The translations under genes were made by a program, and so were the position numbers. The notes below the pieces were generated by a model. The model saw only the letters and a list, made by a program, of their open reading frames with translations. It did not search any database and was not told the origin of the DNA. This document shows, in pieces, positions 1 to 11,242 of a stretch of 64,000 nt of DNA. Every line of letters starts with the position of its first letter. Position 1 is the first letter of the stretch. Origin of the DNA: Puccinellia tenuiflora (Eukaryota > Streptophyta > Magnoliopsida > Poales > Poaceae); the NCBI GenBank assembly GCA_012064385.1, contig QRDG01001977.1, positions 1 through 64,000 on the forward strand, written 5' to 3'.

Positions 1-1100
1 AACCGAGGTTCCTTCGGCGCCAGGATTTATTGTACTGGTATGGTTGTTTTATGCCATGTAAAGATACGATCAGGATTTATTGTACCGCTAAAGATAGCTA
101 TATGCATTGTAAAGATGCAATTGACAGGATGAGGCTAGTACATTTCGTTACCTAAGGTGTAGGATTTGCATGTACGTTCAGTTTCTAACGGACCGTGGGT
201 TACCAACGTGATCTCGTTCCCGACGTAACATATTTGTTTGGCCATTAATCTTTGTATTCCCTAATCAGTTTAGGATGGAAACAACGTTCTTATCTGCCTT
301 TTTCAGAACAGGCAGACTTTGTTGGTCAGATCTTAGGTATATTTGGCTGAGTGTTTACTTAGCGAGGTGTTTGTGTGTTAAATCATCAATTGATCATATC
401 AAATCACTTCGATTGTTAGGTAGCATCAGAGGTGAACATTGTTTGCACAGGTAACGACAGACATGAGCTAGGAAGCTGATTCTTCGGGCTAAATATTGGC
501 AGTGTATTGTAGCCCAAGACTTACTGGAAATGTAGCGATTGTTTAGTTTCTAGATGTGTGCTATTTGATATATTTCTTCATTCAAAAACTCGGTGTGCTA
601 ATTCCTTTGCAACCGACAGAAGACTAACTTCTTTTTGTACCACGCGTATTCTATTCGAGCGCCAAGGGCAATTTATAAAAGAGGCTATGAAACTGACGCT
701 GTGGCTAACACACTCTGTACGGCCAACACTGATGACGCGTGAACCCATGCGGAACATGCGACGAAACGCGTTCCATTGCATGGTTATCGCACGAACGCAA
801 ACTCAGATTAAAACCGGCAAAATCCGTTTTTTTTTTGCGGCTTTCACCGGTAAAAGTGTCTTGCAGATAGGTAGCATTATAGCATAGCCACATGGAAAAC
901 AGTAGGTGAAAGAGCGAAGGATATCACGAGCAGCAGCGAAGACGAGACCAAGAAGGCCAAACTTTCTTAATCAGGCAGTATATGTACACACGGAGTCCCA
1001 GTGATCTCACCCACTCCCTAATCACCTAATCTACTTCGCTAACTACTCCATGATCGTACTACCACTAGAGCTCAACACTCGCTCGTGCGCAGTGCACAGA
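1..1100. other. No gene recognised
   Basis: AT-balanced sequence with only short, unconvincing open frames. The last part (about 900-1100) is the 3' flank of the minus-strand ERF gene, so it should contain that gene's 3' UTR. No clear polyadenylation signal was picked out. Confidence 0.5.
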
Positions 1101-1707
1101 TCACGACCCGAACAGCAGCGACGGCGGCTCGTTGAGGTCGAACGCGGGGACGGGGACGCTCGGGGGCCCGGTGCGGAGCTCCAGCACCGTGGACGGCAGC
1201 GACGGCGCGGCCTCCCTCGCCGCGACGGGGAGCGGCTGCGCCAGGAACTCCAGCACCGTGGACGACAGCCTGGACGGGACGTAGACGCATTGCTGCCACT
1301 GGGAGGGGTGGTACGCGACGTCGACGTCGAGCCGCCCGCCGCCGAAGAGGCCGCCCGGAGGCGCCAGCGGCGGTCGCGGAGGCATGCCGCCCGGCTGCAG
1401 CTGCGGGAAAGGGAAAGGGTGCTGGCCGTGTTCCGCTGCCGAAGTTGGTCCTGGCCTTGGGCCCGCGGAGCGCGACGGCGGCGCGGTCGTAGGCGAGCGC
1501 GGCGTCGACGGGGGTGTCGTAGGTGCCGAGCCACACCCGCGTCTTCTTCCACGGGTCCCGGATCTCCGCCGCGTACCGCCCCCACGGCCGCTTCCTCACG
1601 CCCCGGTAGTGCGCCTGCGCCTGCGCTCGCCCGGCGGCACCACCGCCACCGCCGCAGCTGCCGCTGCTGGTGCTACGGCGGTCTCCTCTCACAAGCCCCA
1701 TCTGCAT
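1101..1707 (-). CDS. AP2/ERF transcription factor, ERF repressor type, frameshifted as read
   Basis: Likely nuclear ERF-type repressor that binds GCC-box promoters. The first frame, from ATG at 1707 (a second ATG is at 1701), carries a glycine-rich leader and one complete AP2/ERF domain: YRGVRKRPWGRYAAEIRDP, then WLGTYDT and ALRGPKARTNF. The Ala and Asp that mark ERF rather than DREB proteins are present. The C-terminal part lies in another frame and ends PAFDLNEPPSLLFGS at the stop at 1101-1103, a DLNxxP EAR motif that recruits corepressors. The two frames meet in a PFPFP segment at a CCC run (1405-1407). Removing one base there gives exactly 202 codons, so this is a single-base insertion or assembly error. 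Read as is, the first frame runs on to about 1072 without the EAR motif. Group VIII ERFs are normally intronless, which argues against a hidden intron. Confidence 0.8.
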
Positions 1708-1840
1708 GGTGATGCCTCGCTCTGCGATGTCTGTTTGGCTAATTGGCTTCAAGCACGCACAGTCACAGGGGCAACCGCTAGCTACTACACTGATTGATGC
1801 AAGCGCAAAGTGTGGAAGAACGCAGCTGAGAGTGGGGCGG

Positions 1841-1850
1841 CTATTATACG
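1841..1850 (-). promoter_or_regulatory. Putative TATA box of the ERF gene
   Basis: On the minus strand the sequence reads CGTATAATAG, about 135 bp upstream of the ATG at 1707. This would leave a 5' UTR of roughly 100 nt. It is the only good TATA-like site close upstream. Confidence 0.45.
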
Positions 1851-1919
1851 GAGCGCGGAGGATGGGCAGCCTGCTCGGTCGCTCGCTCACTGTAGCTCCC
1901 AGCCTTGGAGCTGGAGGTC

Positions 1920-2965
1920 TACTGATGCTATAGTAGCTTTTTTAGGCTATGGCGCGCCCGGCGCCTCGTGAAGTGGGAAGGCTCAGTACAGTAGGTTTTC
2001 TGGGGCTCGGTGTGGCTGGCTGTCGCTGACCCGGCCTACTCCAGCTCGTGCGGCGCCCCAGCCCCGGCCTCTGCCGCCGCGAGACTTGACACCTGCCAGC
2101 CTCCTGGCGCCGTGACGCAAGCCCTACACCATCCACCCACCCGTGCCAGGGGAGCGGCTCGCCCCGTCCCGTCCCGTCGTCTCCGTCCATCCCACCGTCC
2201 GCCCGCCCGTACCGCGCTCGCGGCGGTGGATGTAGCTCTCGTAGCCGCGCACTCATTACGGCCAGAGCAACGGGGCGGTGCCGTGCGTGGCCGGGCAAAA
2301 AGACCTGAACTGAACCCTGCCCCGTTGCGTTGTGTCACGTAGTACGTTTCTTGGGTGACCTGTTGTGTCACGTACTAGTACGTTTACGGTGCAGGATGGC
2401 AGTGCCGCGGCCCAATGGCCGTATGGCCCTGGGTAGACGTACGTACGTACGTGCGCCGAGGATCCGTGGGTGGGCGACATGTGCCGGGACGCGATTGGGC
2501 GATGGGGGTGGTGTCGTGGGTCGGGAGGCAGCACGGCTCCGGACCGGATAGGGCCGCGTGCGTGCGTGCGGCGCGGCGGGGCCCGGCGGTGGTGGGGGTG
2601 GGGGGCGGGCATTCATTTCGAACTTCTCGCTCGGGAACGGGCATGGGTCTGGGTCTGCTGCTGCTGCCGCGGAAGCAGGACTGAGCTCGGGTGGTGGGGA
2701 TGGACGACGCCTGCATCGGGAACGCGCGAGGCCCAGCCCTCCCTCCGCCTCATTGACTGCCATCGATCCTCCTGCCTTCCATTTTTTCCTTCTGGCCGCT
2801 GCGTGCATGCCTGCGCGGCGGGACAGTGCCGCGCCTGTCGCGACGCGTTGGAAAGAGGCGCACATTCAATGGAATCCTTCGGTACACTGTTGTTTCGTGG
2901 ACGCACGCACCGCCCGGATCAGGACCGTGGGTGCTCCACCTTGGAGTAACCAGTCTGTGTACGTA
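1920..2965. other. GC-rich upstream island, no gene recognised
   Basis: Strongly GC-rich sequence upstream of the minus-strand ERF gene, with an ACGT microsatellite near 2438-2452. Several frames are open on both strands, but all are arginine/proline/glycine-rich and look like products of base composition. It is probably an unmethylated promoter region. Confidence 0.45.
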
Positions 2966-2969
2966 CTCT

Positions 2970-3092
2970 TTCTTCGATCGGGCCTCCACCTTCGAGTTAA
3001 GTTTCACTGCTGACACTGACTTACCGATCGGACCTCCACCTTCGGGTTGATTAAATTTTCACTGCTGACACTGACTACCGATCGGGCCTCCT
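2970..3092. repeat. Short tandem repeat, about 52 bp, 2.3 copies
   Basis: The unit begins GATCGGGCCTCCACCTTCGA and ends in CACTGCTGACACTGACT. Copies start near 2976 and 3025, with a partial copy at 3079. A diverged copy of the same unit is present at about 8526-8585. Confidence 0.75.
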
Positions 3093-3861
3093 TGAATCTC
3101 TGTCCAGTTTTTTTTTTCCTGCTCTCCTACTCCCACAACAGCCGCACTCGAATCTTCCCTCGTCCTTCATGTGATAGAGGTTGTGAGGGGGAGATTTATG
3201 ATTTGAGGAAAAAAATCAACTACAAATACTTTGTATTCTAACCAACACAAAATGACAAAAGTGTGGATCCGATTATGCATCCTCCCCCAAGCTCGCTCCC
3301 TTGCGTCGCCTCCCTCAGGGCAACCAGGAGAGAGAAACTTTGGTCATGGCGGACGATGATGGCGTCTTTCCGTCGTTACCTTGTTGAAGGCATTGTCGGT
3401 GATGCAGTTCTCATCTCTCCCTAGGGTTGCTCCAGAAAAATCCTAGATATTTGTCCTGGATCGGACGATGACGACGCTACGCGCCGTTCTACCTCCCGAG
3501 GGCATCGTTTTGGACCAGGTACTGGCTGGAGGGGCGGGAGGTTGAGCGGTGTTGCATCTACCGCGTCGACGACGACGGGTCTCGGCGGCGTGGCGCAGCG
3601 AGGCCTCGGTGACAGATGCGCGTAGGGGGGTGGCACCGTCAGGCATCGTGCGGGCGTCGACATCATTCCTGACAGGGTCATTTGCATTGATCACCCTTGA
3701 ACATGAGTTGCCGAAGACGACGGCGATGGCTTTTGAGCATGCCATCAACCGGAAGCCACCCTTCCCGGCGACAACTGGAAGGCGGCTTCCAATGCTGTAA
3801 AGTCGGGAGAAATGATTTAGAGCACATGTAGTCTGGCGAGTTTTCGTTACAGTCGCGGCAG
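3093..3861. other. Unclassified, probably old repeat sequence
   Basis: No gene is recognised. The part from 3270 to 3861 has a mixed GC-rich, codon-like texture but only short frames. It is interrupted at 3866 by a solo LTR and resumes at 5817. Confidence 0.35.
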
Positions 3862-3866
3862 TGCAT

Positions 3867-5811
3867 TGATACGTCTCCGACGTATCTATAATTTCTTATG
3901 ATCCATGCTTGTTTTCATACCTTTTGCTACATGTTTTTGTTTACATCTTATAGCATTTTTATGCATTTTTGGAACTAACATATTAACAAGATGCCCCAGT
4001 GTCAGTTCCTGTTTTCTGCTGTTTTTTCCGTTTCAGAAAAGTACTTAAGGAAATATTCTCGGAATCGGACGTGACAAAAACCCAGGATCTTATAATTTCG
4101 TCACGCACACGGAGTCCAAAGGGGAGCCGAAGACGCACCAGAGGGCGACCACACCCTAGGGTGGCGCGGCCCACCTGTCTGCCGCGCCACCAGGTGGTGT
4201 GGCCCCCTCGGACCTCCACCGATGCCGCCCTTTCGCCTATATAATCCCCCCGACGAGAAAACCCTAAGTACCCGATCAAAATTCCAGAAAAACATCCGTC
4301 GCCGCCGCCGTCGTCAACCCTAGTTCGGGAGGGTTCTGAAGCTCTCCCCGGCACCCTGCCGGAGAGGGGAATCATCACCGGAGGGCTCTACACCACCATG
4401 CCCGCCTCCGGACAGATGTGTGAGTAGTTCATCCTTGGACTACGGGTCCATGCAGTAGCTAGATGGTAGTCTTCTCCTCTTGTGCTATCATGTTTAGATC
4501 TTGTGAGCTGCCTATCATGATCAAGATCATCTTATTGTAATGCTACATGTTGTGTTTGCTGGGATCCGATGAATAGAGAAGTACCTTGTGATGTTAATTA
4601 TTGATAGTATCATGTCTATGTTATTTGTGATCTTGCATGCTTTCCGGTACTTGTAATTACCTTGATCAAGTAGTTACTTGTATCTCCAAGAGGGAGTATT
4701 TATGCTAGATAGTAGGTTCGGTCCCTGTGTGCCTTGGCTTGAGTGACAGAAACATATAAGGACGGGGGAGTGCCGTTGCTACTAGGGAGTAAACTTTATG
4801 CACAGTTCTTCATGCAATTATCTGTTGCTTGCAACTTAATACTGGAGAGATTTTACGGTATGTTATCTCAAAGGTGGACTATTTAGGCATAGGTGTATGC
4901 TTGGAACAGCTATCTATGTATTTTGTCGTAATGCCCAAAGCATCTCATATAGACATCATCATCCTCTGTATTATGCAATGTTCATGCATTGTCATGCATT
5001 CTCTATTCTGTCAATTGCCCAGCTGTAATTTGTTACCCAGCATGTGTAGTATCTATACCTCTTATAAAGAAAAACCCCACTAAGTGCATTAATTATTTTT
5101 CTATCTCAACATGCAAGCTATCCACATCACACACTATTTTAGCCAATCAATTGTCCATGTCATATCCACTAATAACTAATAATAATACATCTTTCATGCA
5201 ATCTATCCATGTCATCTTTTTTCAGCCATATAATTGTCCACGTCACTAATATTTAGTCAACAATTTCACGCAAATTAAATTTAGTGCTTCGACTATTGTG
5301 ATCAACTGAATCTCGATAATTGAATATTCCATACGTCTTATACCCATTTCATTTACATAATATTGTTTTTTAAAATTTCCGCTGCAACGCGCGGGGTATT
5401 CTTCTAGTTTTATTTATGGAGAAGACACCACTAGTGAACTGTGGACCCCGGTCTATTCTTTTACATCTGTAATTAAATCAACTGCTCTACTGCTTTCATT
5501 TACTGCAAACAAGCTTCCTTCCACACATACATTTAATCATTTGTATTCAGCAAGGCCGGTGAGATTGACAACCTCACTGCTTCGTTGGGGCAAAGTAGTT
5601 TGATTGTGTTCTGCAGGTTCCACTGTCTCCCCTGCAACAGCTCTTTTTCTGGCGCCATTGCAGTTGTGGACAACCTTCTAAAGCATTCCTCACTCCTACT
5701 GGTTCGATAACCTTGGTTTCTAACTGAGGGAAAACTTGCTGCTGTGCTCCTCAAACCTTCCTCTTGGGGTGCCCAACGAAGCATGATTGATTAACACATC
5801 TCGCGCTATCA
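3867..5811 (+). mobile_element. Solo LTR, Gypsy-type, with perfect 5-bp target duplication
   Basis: The LTR starts TGATACGTCTCCGACG and ends in CGCTATCA, so its ends are the inverted pair TGATA/TATCA. The 5-bp direct repeat TGCAT lies immediately outside both ends (3862-3866 and 5812-5816). A TATA-like CTATATAATC is at 4238-4247. No internal region or second LTR is present, so unequal recombination has removed the element body. A 356-bp Helitron sits inside (5052-5407); without it the LTR is 1589 bp. The same LTR family occurs in reverse orientation at 24144-36015, where its length without insertions is 1563 bp. Confidence 0.9.
5052..5407 (+). mobile_element. Small non-autonomous Helitron
   Basis: The 5' end reads TCTATACCTCTTATAAAG. 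The 3' end has a CCGC...GCGG stem around 5384-5396 followed by GGGTATTCTTCTAG. Insertion is between A (5051) and T (5408), as expected for Helitrons. The host LTR continues without a gap on both sides when compared with its relative at 24.1-36.0 kb. No Rep/helicase is encoded. Confidence 0.85.
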
Positions 5812-5816
5812 TGCAT

Positions 5817-6744
5817 GTCTGACGGCATCGCCACGAAAATGACGCCACACACGACCTAGTGGTGGCTACCGACATGCTTGGGTTGGGTGTTAAATTTTCA
5901 TTTGTTGAACAAATCCATAAGCATGGAAGGACCTAAAAACATTTTTCTCCTTATCAGATGGACACGAGGACAAATTTTCGGAGCAGGCGTCCAACATGGC
6001 ACTTTCAACTAAATTGACTACCTAGTCCCCCGCTAAGCTAGCTGTGAGACTAAGCGTTCACAATTTTCTACTTTCTCCGTCACTAATTGTAAGACGTTCT
6101 GCTAGTTTACATACGTCTTATATTTAGTTACAGAGGAAATCCCGAAGAGGTTGTGGGATCACGGGCGTATAAATATGGGTCCGCATGTGTCTCAGGTGAC
6201 TGAGATTTCGTATTGTCTCAGTCGATTGTTTTTTTTTTGTGTCGATCACGTACATCTACGTGAAGGCAATATTAGAGCTAATATGATCCTTCCATCGCTC
6301 GGCCGGAGTCGGCCCATGAACAGCCCAGGTTCAAGGATCGAATAAAAATAGACACATGGATCAAATCCTCCTAGCTTTACCTTCAAAAGAAGCCTGTATG
6401 TATATGTACCATGTGAAAAATTGTAATTTCTAACACATGTCTAAATATAGTTTCCTTTAAAATAATATATTACAGATATATTTTCATTTAAAATACTATA
6501 TTGCATACGCTGAATCATATAAAATAAAATCGCAGTTGTACACAGAAAATCAACAATAATATGGTGAAAACTCTCACTTCCAAATAAACAAACCGAAAAT
6601 AGAAAAGGGTTTGTCCAGTGATCAATCCACTAAGAAACCTTACGTCCCAATCATGTTGTGTCAGTCCATCGTCATGTTTGTCGAAAGTAAAAATGCAACT
6701 CAGAGAAAAAAAGACGCAACCAAAACAATTAAAACAAACCGGTT
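5817..6744. other. Mostly unrecognised flank with a possible short Stowaway-like repeat
   Basis: The sequence after the solo LTR resumes the interrupted unclassified region. At about 6071-6139 there is an imperfect inverted repeat (CTCCGTCACTAATTGTAAGACG against its complement) typical of Stowaway MITE ends, but no TA duplication was found on both sides. No coding region is supported. Confidence 0.4.
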
Positions 6745-7550
6745 ATACAAATCTGATAGAAAATGTGCAACTGATTGGTTAATTCCTCAAAACTAAAATA
6801 AATGAGCAACTAAGCTAACCAGTTACACAAATCTGATAGAAATATGCAATTGGTTGGTTAGTTGCTTAAAACTGTTAAAAATGGACATCTAAGTTAACCA
6901 GTTGCACAAATCTGATAGAAATGTGCAAGTGGTTGGTTAATTGTTCAAAACTGTCAGAAACGGGAGAGTAAGGTAATTAGTTGCACAAATCTGATACAAC
7001 TCAACTGGTGGGTTAGTTGCTCAAATCTCACTGAAATGTACGACTAAGCGAACCAGTTGCACAAATCTTATGGAAATGTGCGACTAAGATAAGCAGTTAA
7101 ACAAATCTGATAGAAATGTGCAACTGGTTGGTTAGTTTCTCAAATCTGACACAAATAGTCGATTAAGCTAACCAGTTGCACAAATCTGATAGAAATGTGC
7201 AATTGATTTGTTTAGATATCCAATCCAAAATCTGATAGAAATGAGCAACTAACTAACTAACTAACAAGTTGCACAAAACTGAGAGAAATGTGCAACTGGT
7301 CGACTAGTTGCACAAATCTGATAGAAAATATGGAGCTGGTTGGTTAGTTGCTCAAAACTGATAGAAATGTGTAACTAAGCAAACAAGTTGCACATATCTA
7401 CTAAGCAAACAAGTTGCATAAATCTAATAAATATGTGCAACTTGTTGGTTAGTTGCTCAAAACTTACAGAAATGGGCACCTAACCTAACCAGTTGCACAA
7501 ATCTGATAGAAATGTGCAACTGGTTGGCTAGTTGCTCAAAACTAATTGAA
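6745..7550. repeat. Tandem array of degenerate palindromic units
   Basis: About a dozen diverged copies of a unit of roughly 55-70 bp. Each holds the imperfect palindrome GTTGCACAAATCTGATAG then AAATGTGCAAC, flanked by AACCA and TGGTTGGTTAGTTGCTCAAA. Copies differ by small indels. The sequence is AT-rich and non-coding, and its decay continues to about 7860. Confidence 0.8.
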
Positions 7551-8525
7551 TAAAACATAAATATTTTTGAAAAGTCGGTTGCTAATTGCACATTCTTCGA
7601 AAAATGCAACCATAACGAAAAAACCGATATGGTTGCACATTCTAAAAAGGTTTTCAACTCATGTGGAAAACGGGCTGGTAGATGCACATTTATTGAACAC
7701 AAGTGCAAGTCATATTAAATAAAAATAATTGTAGTTACACATTTAGAAGAAAAAAAATCCATGTAGAAACCGCTAAATTCTCTAATGTTTATACATATGT
7801 TTACGCGTTACATTTTTAGAAAATGTGGTTACAAATTTCTAAAAAATGCAACAACATTTTAGTGAAATCTACACATATAAAAATACATGCATCAACAAGA
7901 GTGATTAAGAAAATAAAAGAAAGATAAATGACACACATAAAAACTAGAATAAAAACTAAAAATACCAAAAATGACACAGATGAGAAAATACATTAATATT
8001 TCTCAATATAAGAAAGTTTTGCTTCGTTGCAAAAAAAGAAGAAAAAACAAACTTGCAATCTTTCATTGAAGCGTGAATCAATTTAAAGCATAACAGAAAT
8101 TGTAGCACAGTGGTTAGGAGTGATCTACCTGACCATCAGGTAAGGTGCCTGAGGATTAGCAATTCCGATGAAAAAAGGTGCCTGAGGATTAGCAATTCCG
8201 ATGAAAAAAGTGCAACTACATAAAAAAAGAAAAGAAAAGACCCAGCCCGCATACACAAGTACACAACACACAACTCCTAGTCAAATACACAAGCCAAAAA
8301 AGAAAAGAAAAAAGGCCCATAATAAATGGTCTGCTCGGACTGCTCACGGCTCACGCAGTATCATGCTGGTGCTTAATTCCAGCACCTTGTATCATGAAAG
8401 TTAGAACACACGAACGAACCAGGACACGAATCGCAGCAGGATCCGATGGTCAGAACCATCGACTAAGACTTAAGATATAATCAGGTGCCTGATAACTATC
8501 AAAACCGTATAAATATATACTATTG
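7551..8525. other. AT-rich non-coding stretch with a 33-bp tandem duplication
   Basis: Low-complexity AT-rich sequence continues the decay of the array. At 8142-8210 a 33-bp unit (AGGTGCCTGAGGATTAGC...) is present twice in tandem and almost identical, so the duplication is recent. No gene is supported. Confidence 0.5.
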
Positions 8526-10294
8526 CTCTTCTTCGATTGGCCTCCGCATTCGAGTTAAATTTTAACTGCTGACAGTGACTACAGATGGATGTATTGTTTC
8601 GCCCCATAATTATACTACTACTCAAGGAGTATAGTACTACTACTACTCTTTGAATTGTTGATTTGACGAGTCATGCGAGATTGGTATGGGGCGGTTCGAT
8701 TGAATCAATTCTGATGTTGCCTCACCTAGCTCGGAGGATGCCCACTGCAACCACAAGGCGCCGTGTGCTTGACCCTGTTGTCAAACCACCGGGTCCCGGT
8801 TAATCGTGGATGTGTCGAGCACTCGAGCAAACCTCACTTTGTACCGTTTTTGTAAGGACTAAACAGTGTATGCAGTACCCATGTTTCAACAGAAATGTAG
8901 TACGCCGCTAACACACATGTGTACGTGTATCATTATTACTAGCCCTCAACAAACTATAGGTACCACCGTACCAGTACGATGGAAATCGTAGACTCCACTG
9001 TCGAGCTAATTATCTCGCACGAGAGTACTAAACGCGCAAGGCGCGAATAAACTGCTTCACATCGCACGCAACCGCTCGTTATTATACGGCTACGAAGGCC
9101 TTAACTCTCCGTGGAAACTCTACGCCGTCCGTGGAGTAGGTACCAAAGGCGGAGCCCCTGACCGGTCTCATCCAGTGACGCCCACCACACGTACGAGAGA
9201 GAACGATACATACCTACCCTGCCGGCTGCCGCTCGCCGTGCACGCTCTGCTCTGCGCTGCGCTGCGCCGCGCGCGGCGTGATTCCATGCCGGGCCGTGCG
9301 GTGCCACCCCGCAACAATAATTTCGTTCTGCCGTATGGGGCTCCGCTGCCGCCTCTGACGCCCGCCCTCGGGGCGCCGCTCGCTGGCAGAGGCAGGGTCC
9401 GTGCATGCGCGCGGTGGCGTGGCCCCCCGGCCCCGGCCCCGCCCGATCGATCGCCGCTGCCGCACGTGAGCTCTGCCCGCGCCTGCCACCGGCGATTCCC
9501 CCTGATGTCATTTACCTCATTGCCGCCCTTGAAGGTCAGTGCAGGCAGCTTTGCCCCCGTTCGGCGCCTGCCTGCCACGGACGCCGTGCAAACTTTCATT
9601 GCCGCCGATATGTTTGAACTTGAATCGACGGCGTCAAGGCGCACGCACGGGCGGAATCACGGAGGCAGGGCGGAGGCCATAACCAAGTACTCGTACTACA
9701 CCACGTAAAAAGCGGAGAGATAAAAGGCCCATGAAAGAGATGAGAGTACCTTATCAGCGGCGCATATGCGAGCCATTAGTGGCGTCCAAAGAACGGACGC
9801 TACGCTACGACGGTAGCGGCATGGCTAGGCTAGGCGAGGTCGCTCGCACGTGTGAGGTGTCGAGTAGGCAGAGGTGGAGGATGGGGATGCCCCCCGTCGT
9901 CGTGAAGGTGGAGGACGACGAAGACGGTCTGTCTATCGGGGAAGGAGACAGGGAGCCGCACGTGGGAGGGGAGGGGAGGGCGGATCGAGGCCCGCGGTGT
10001 CGCCGTGATGGGGGCACCGGTCGGCCCAGGGGCGCACGTGGATCGGGAAATTCTGGCCCCCGTTCGGTTTTACCCTTTTTGACCGCGACGCGAGCTGTTT
10101 TCCGTGGTGGTTCCCCGTTTGATACTGTAGTACGGTATACGTATGGACCGTCTCCGTTACATCGTCCCGGTGGTACTACACATACGGGTGCGTGCGTATG
10201 TACACGCCGTACATTTCGTTTCAGATCATGATTTCCTTTTCCATACGACTTCATCGATCAGAAGCTGGGTTTCACTCGGAAATTCACTTCAACA
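8526..10294. other. No gene recognised; GC-rich island from about 9100
   Basis: It begins with the dispersed copy of the 2970-3092 repeat unit. From 9100 to 10250 the sequence is GC-rich, and open frames on both strands overlap with arginine/proline/alanine-rich translations and no recognisable domain. Read as a CpG-rich non-coding island or a decayed gene 5' end. Confidence 0.4.
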
Positions 10295-10302
10295 CATGGA
10301 AG

Positions 10303-10497
10303 CAAGGGCGGAGACAGGGTGGACCGACGGGGGCCATGGCTCCCCCCATGATTTTATTTGTGCATGCATATGTACAAAATTCCATGTTGTTGTAGAAAAC
10401 TGTCTATATTACCAATGTTTGGCCCCCTGTTATGGCTAAAATTGCATCGTTTCTCTCCTTTGGCTCCCCTAATCCTGATTTCCTGGCTCCGCCCCTG
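10303..10497. mobile_element. hAT-type MITE with 8-bp target duplication
   Basis: The ends are inverted repeats: CAAGGGCGGAGACAGG at the left and the complement of CAGGGGCGGAGCCAGG at the right. CATGGAAG is directly repeated just outside (10295-10302 and 10498-10505). TIRs starting CAGGGG with an 8-bp duplication are the hallmark of hAT elements. At 195 bp it codes for nothing. Confidence 0.8.
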
Positions 10498-11242
10498 CAT
10501 GGAAGTATATGCTCCTGTCACTGAAAAAACAATTTGGCATATCAAAAAAATTTAAACAAAAAATTGGCATGTATATCTTGATGTCTATGTGCGCACGATA
10601 AGGTTTGCGAAGAATCGATATTTTTGTGGTATGTAGAAAAGACAAAAAAAAACTTGTGAAAAGCCTTTTTAGCATCAAAATTTGTCTTTTTATACACGAC
10701 ATAAAATTTTCGTTTTTAGTGAACTAAATTCTTAAACATATAAAATGTCGAGATGTACGCAAGAAACTTTTTATCCGATTTTTTTTAAGTTTCAAAGTCT
10801 TCCTAAAATGCATCTTAAAAACCGGAAGTATATGCTGTCGGGTGTCAAAACTCCACCCCTGATTCAACTATCAAATTTTAACAAAAAATAGTATATAATC
10901 CCAACTCAGAAAAGTAGAAACAAGAGCACCAAAGAGAAACAAAGGCAAGGCAACGTTTTAGTTCTAAACGCTTCCCAGACTCCTCAATAGAAGGATCTAC
11001 TGCAAGCACCATGCTTAGTCCAATACAGGCAACAAACGAAAAGGGTCCTCAACTCAAGAAATTGTTTATATACAATTCCGCTGATGAAAGTACACCACCC
11101 TGTTCATAGTTTATCATCAAAGTTTTTGTGATTCCCCACCATGGATTACTCTTCCATTTCATCTTTATCAGAGGCTTCCTTCTCGATGCGTACCTAGGAG
11201 AAATCCTGCGCCCTGTCATGCATCTTGACTGGAACATCTTGC

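Noticed and set aside
6745..7550. Hairpin array as a CRISPR array
   Set aside because: Units are degenerate with no constant spacer length, no unique spacers and no cas genes, and the genome is a plant's.
8095..8165. TAGCACAGTGGTTAGGAG, a tRNA/SINE A-box-like sequence
   Set aside because: No convincing B box, no cloverleaf and no poly(A) or duplication, so neither a tRNA nor a SINE is supported.
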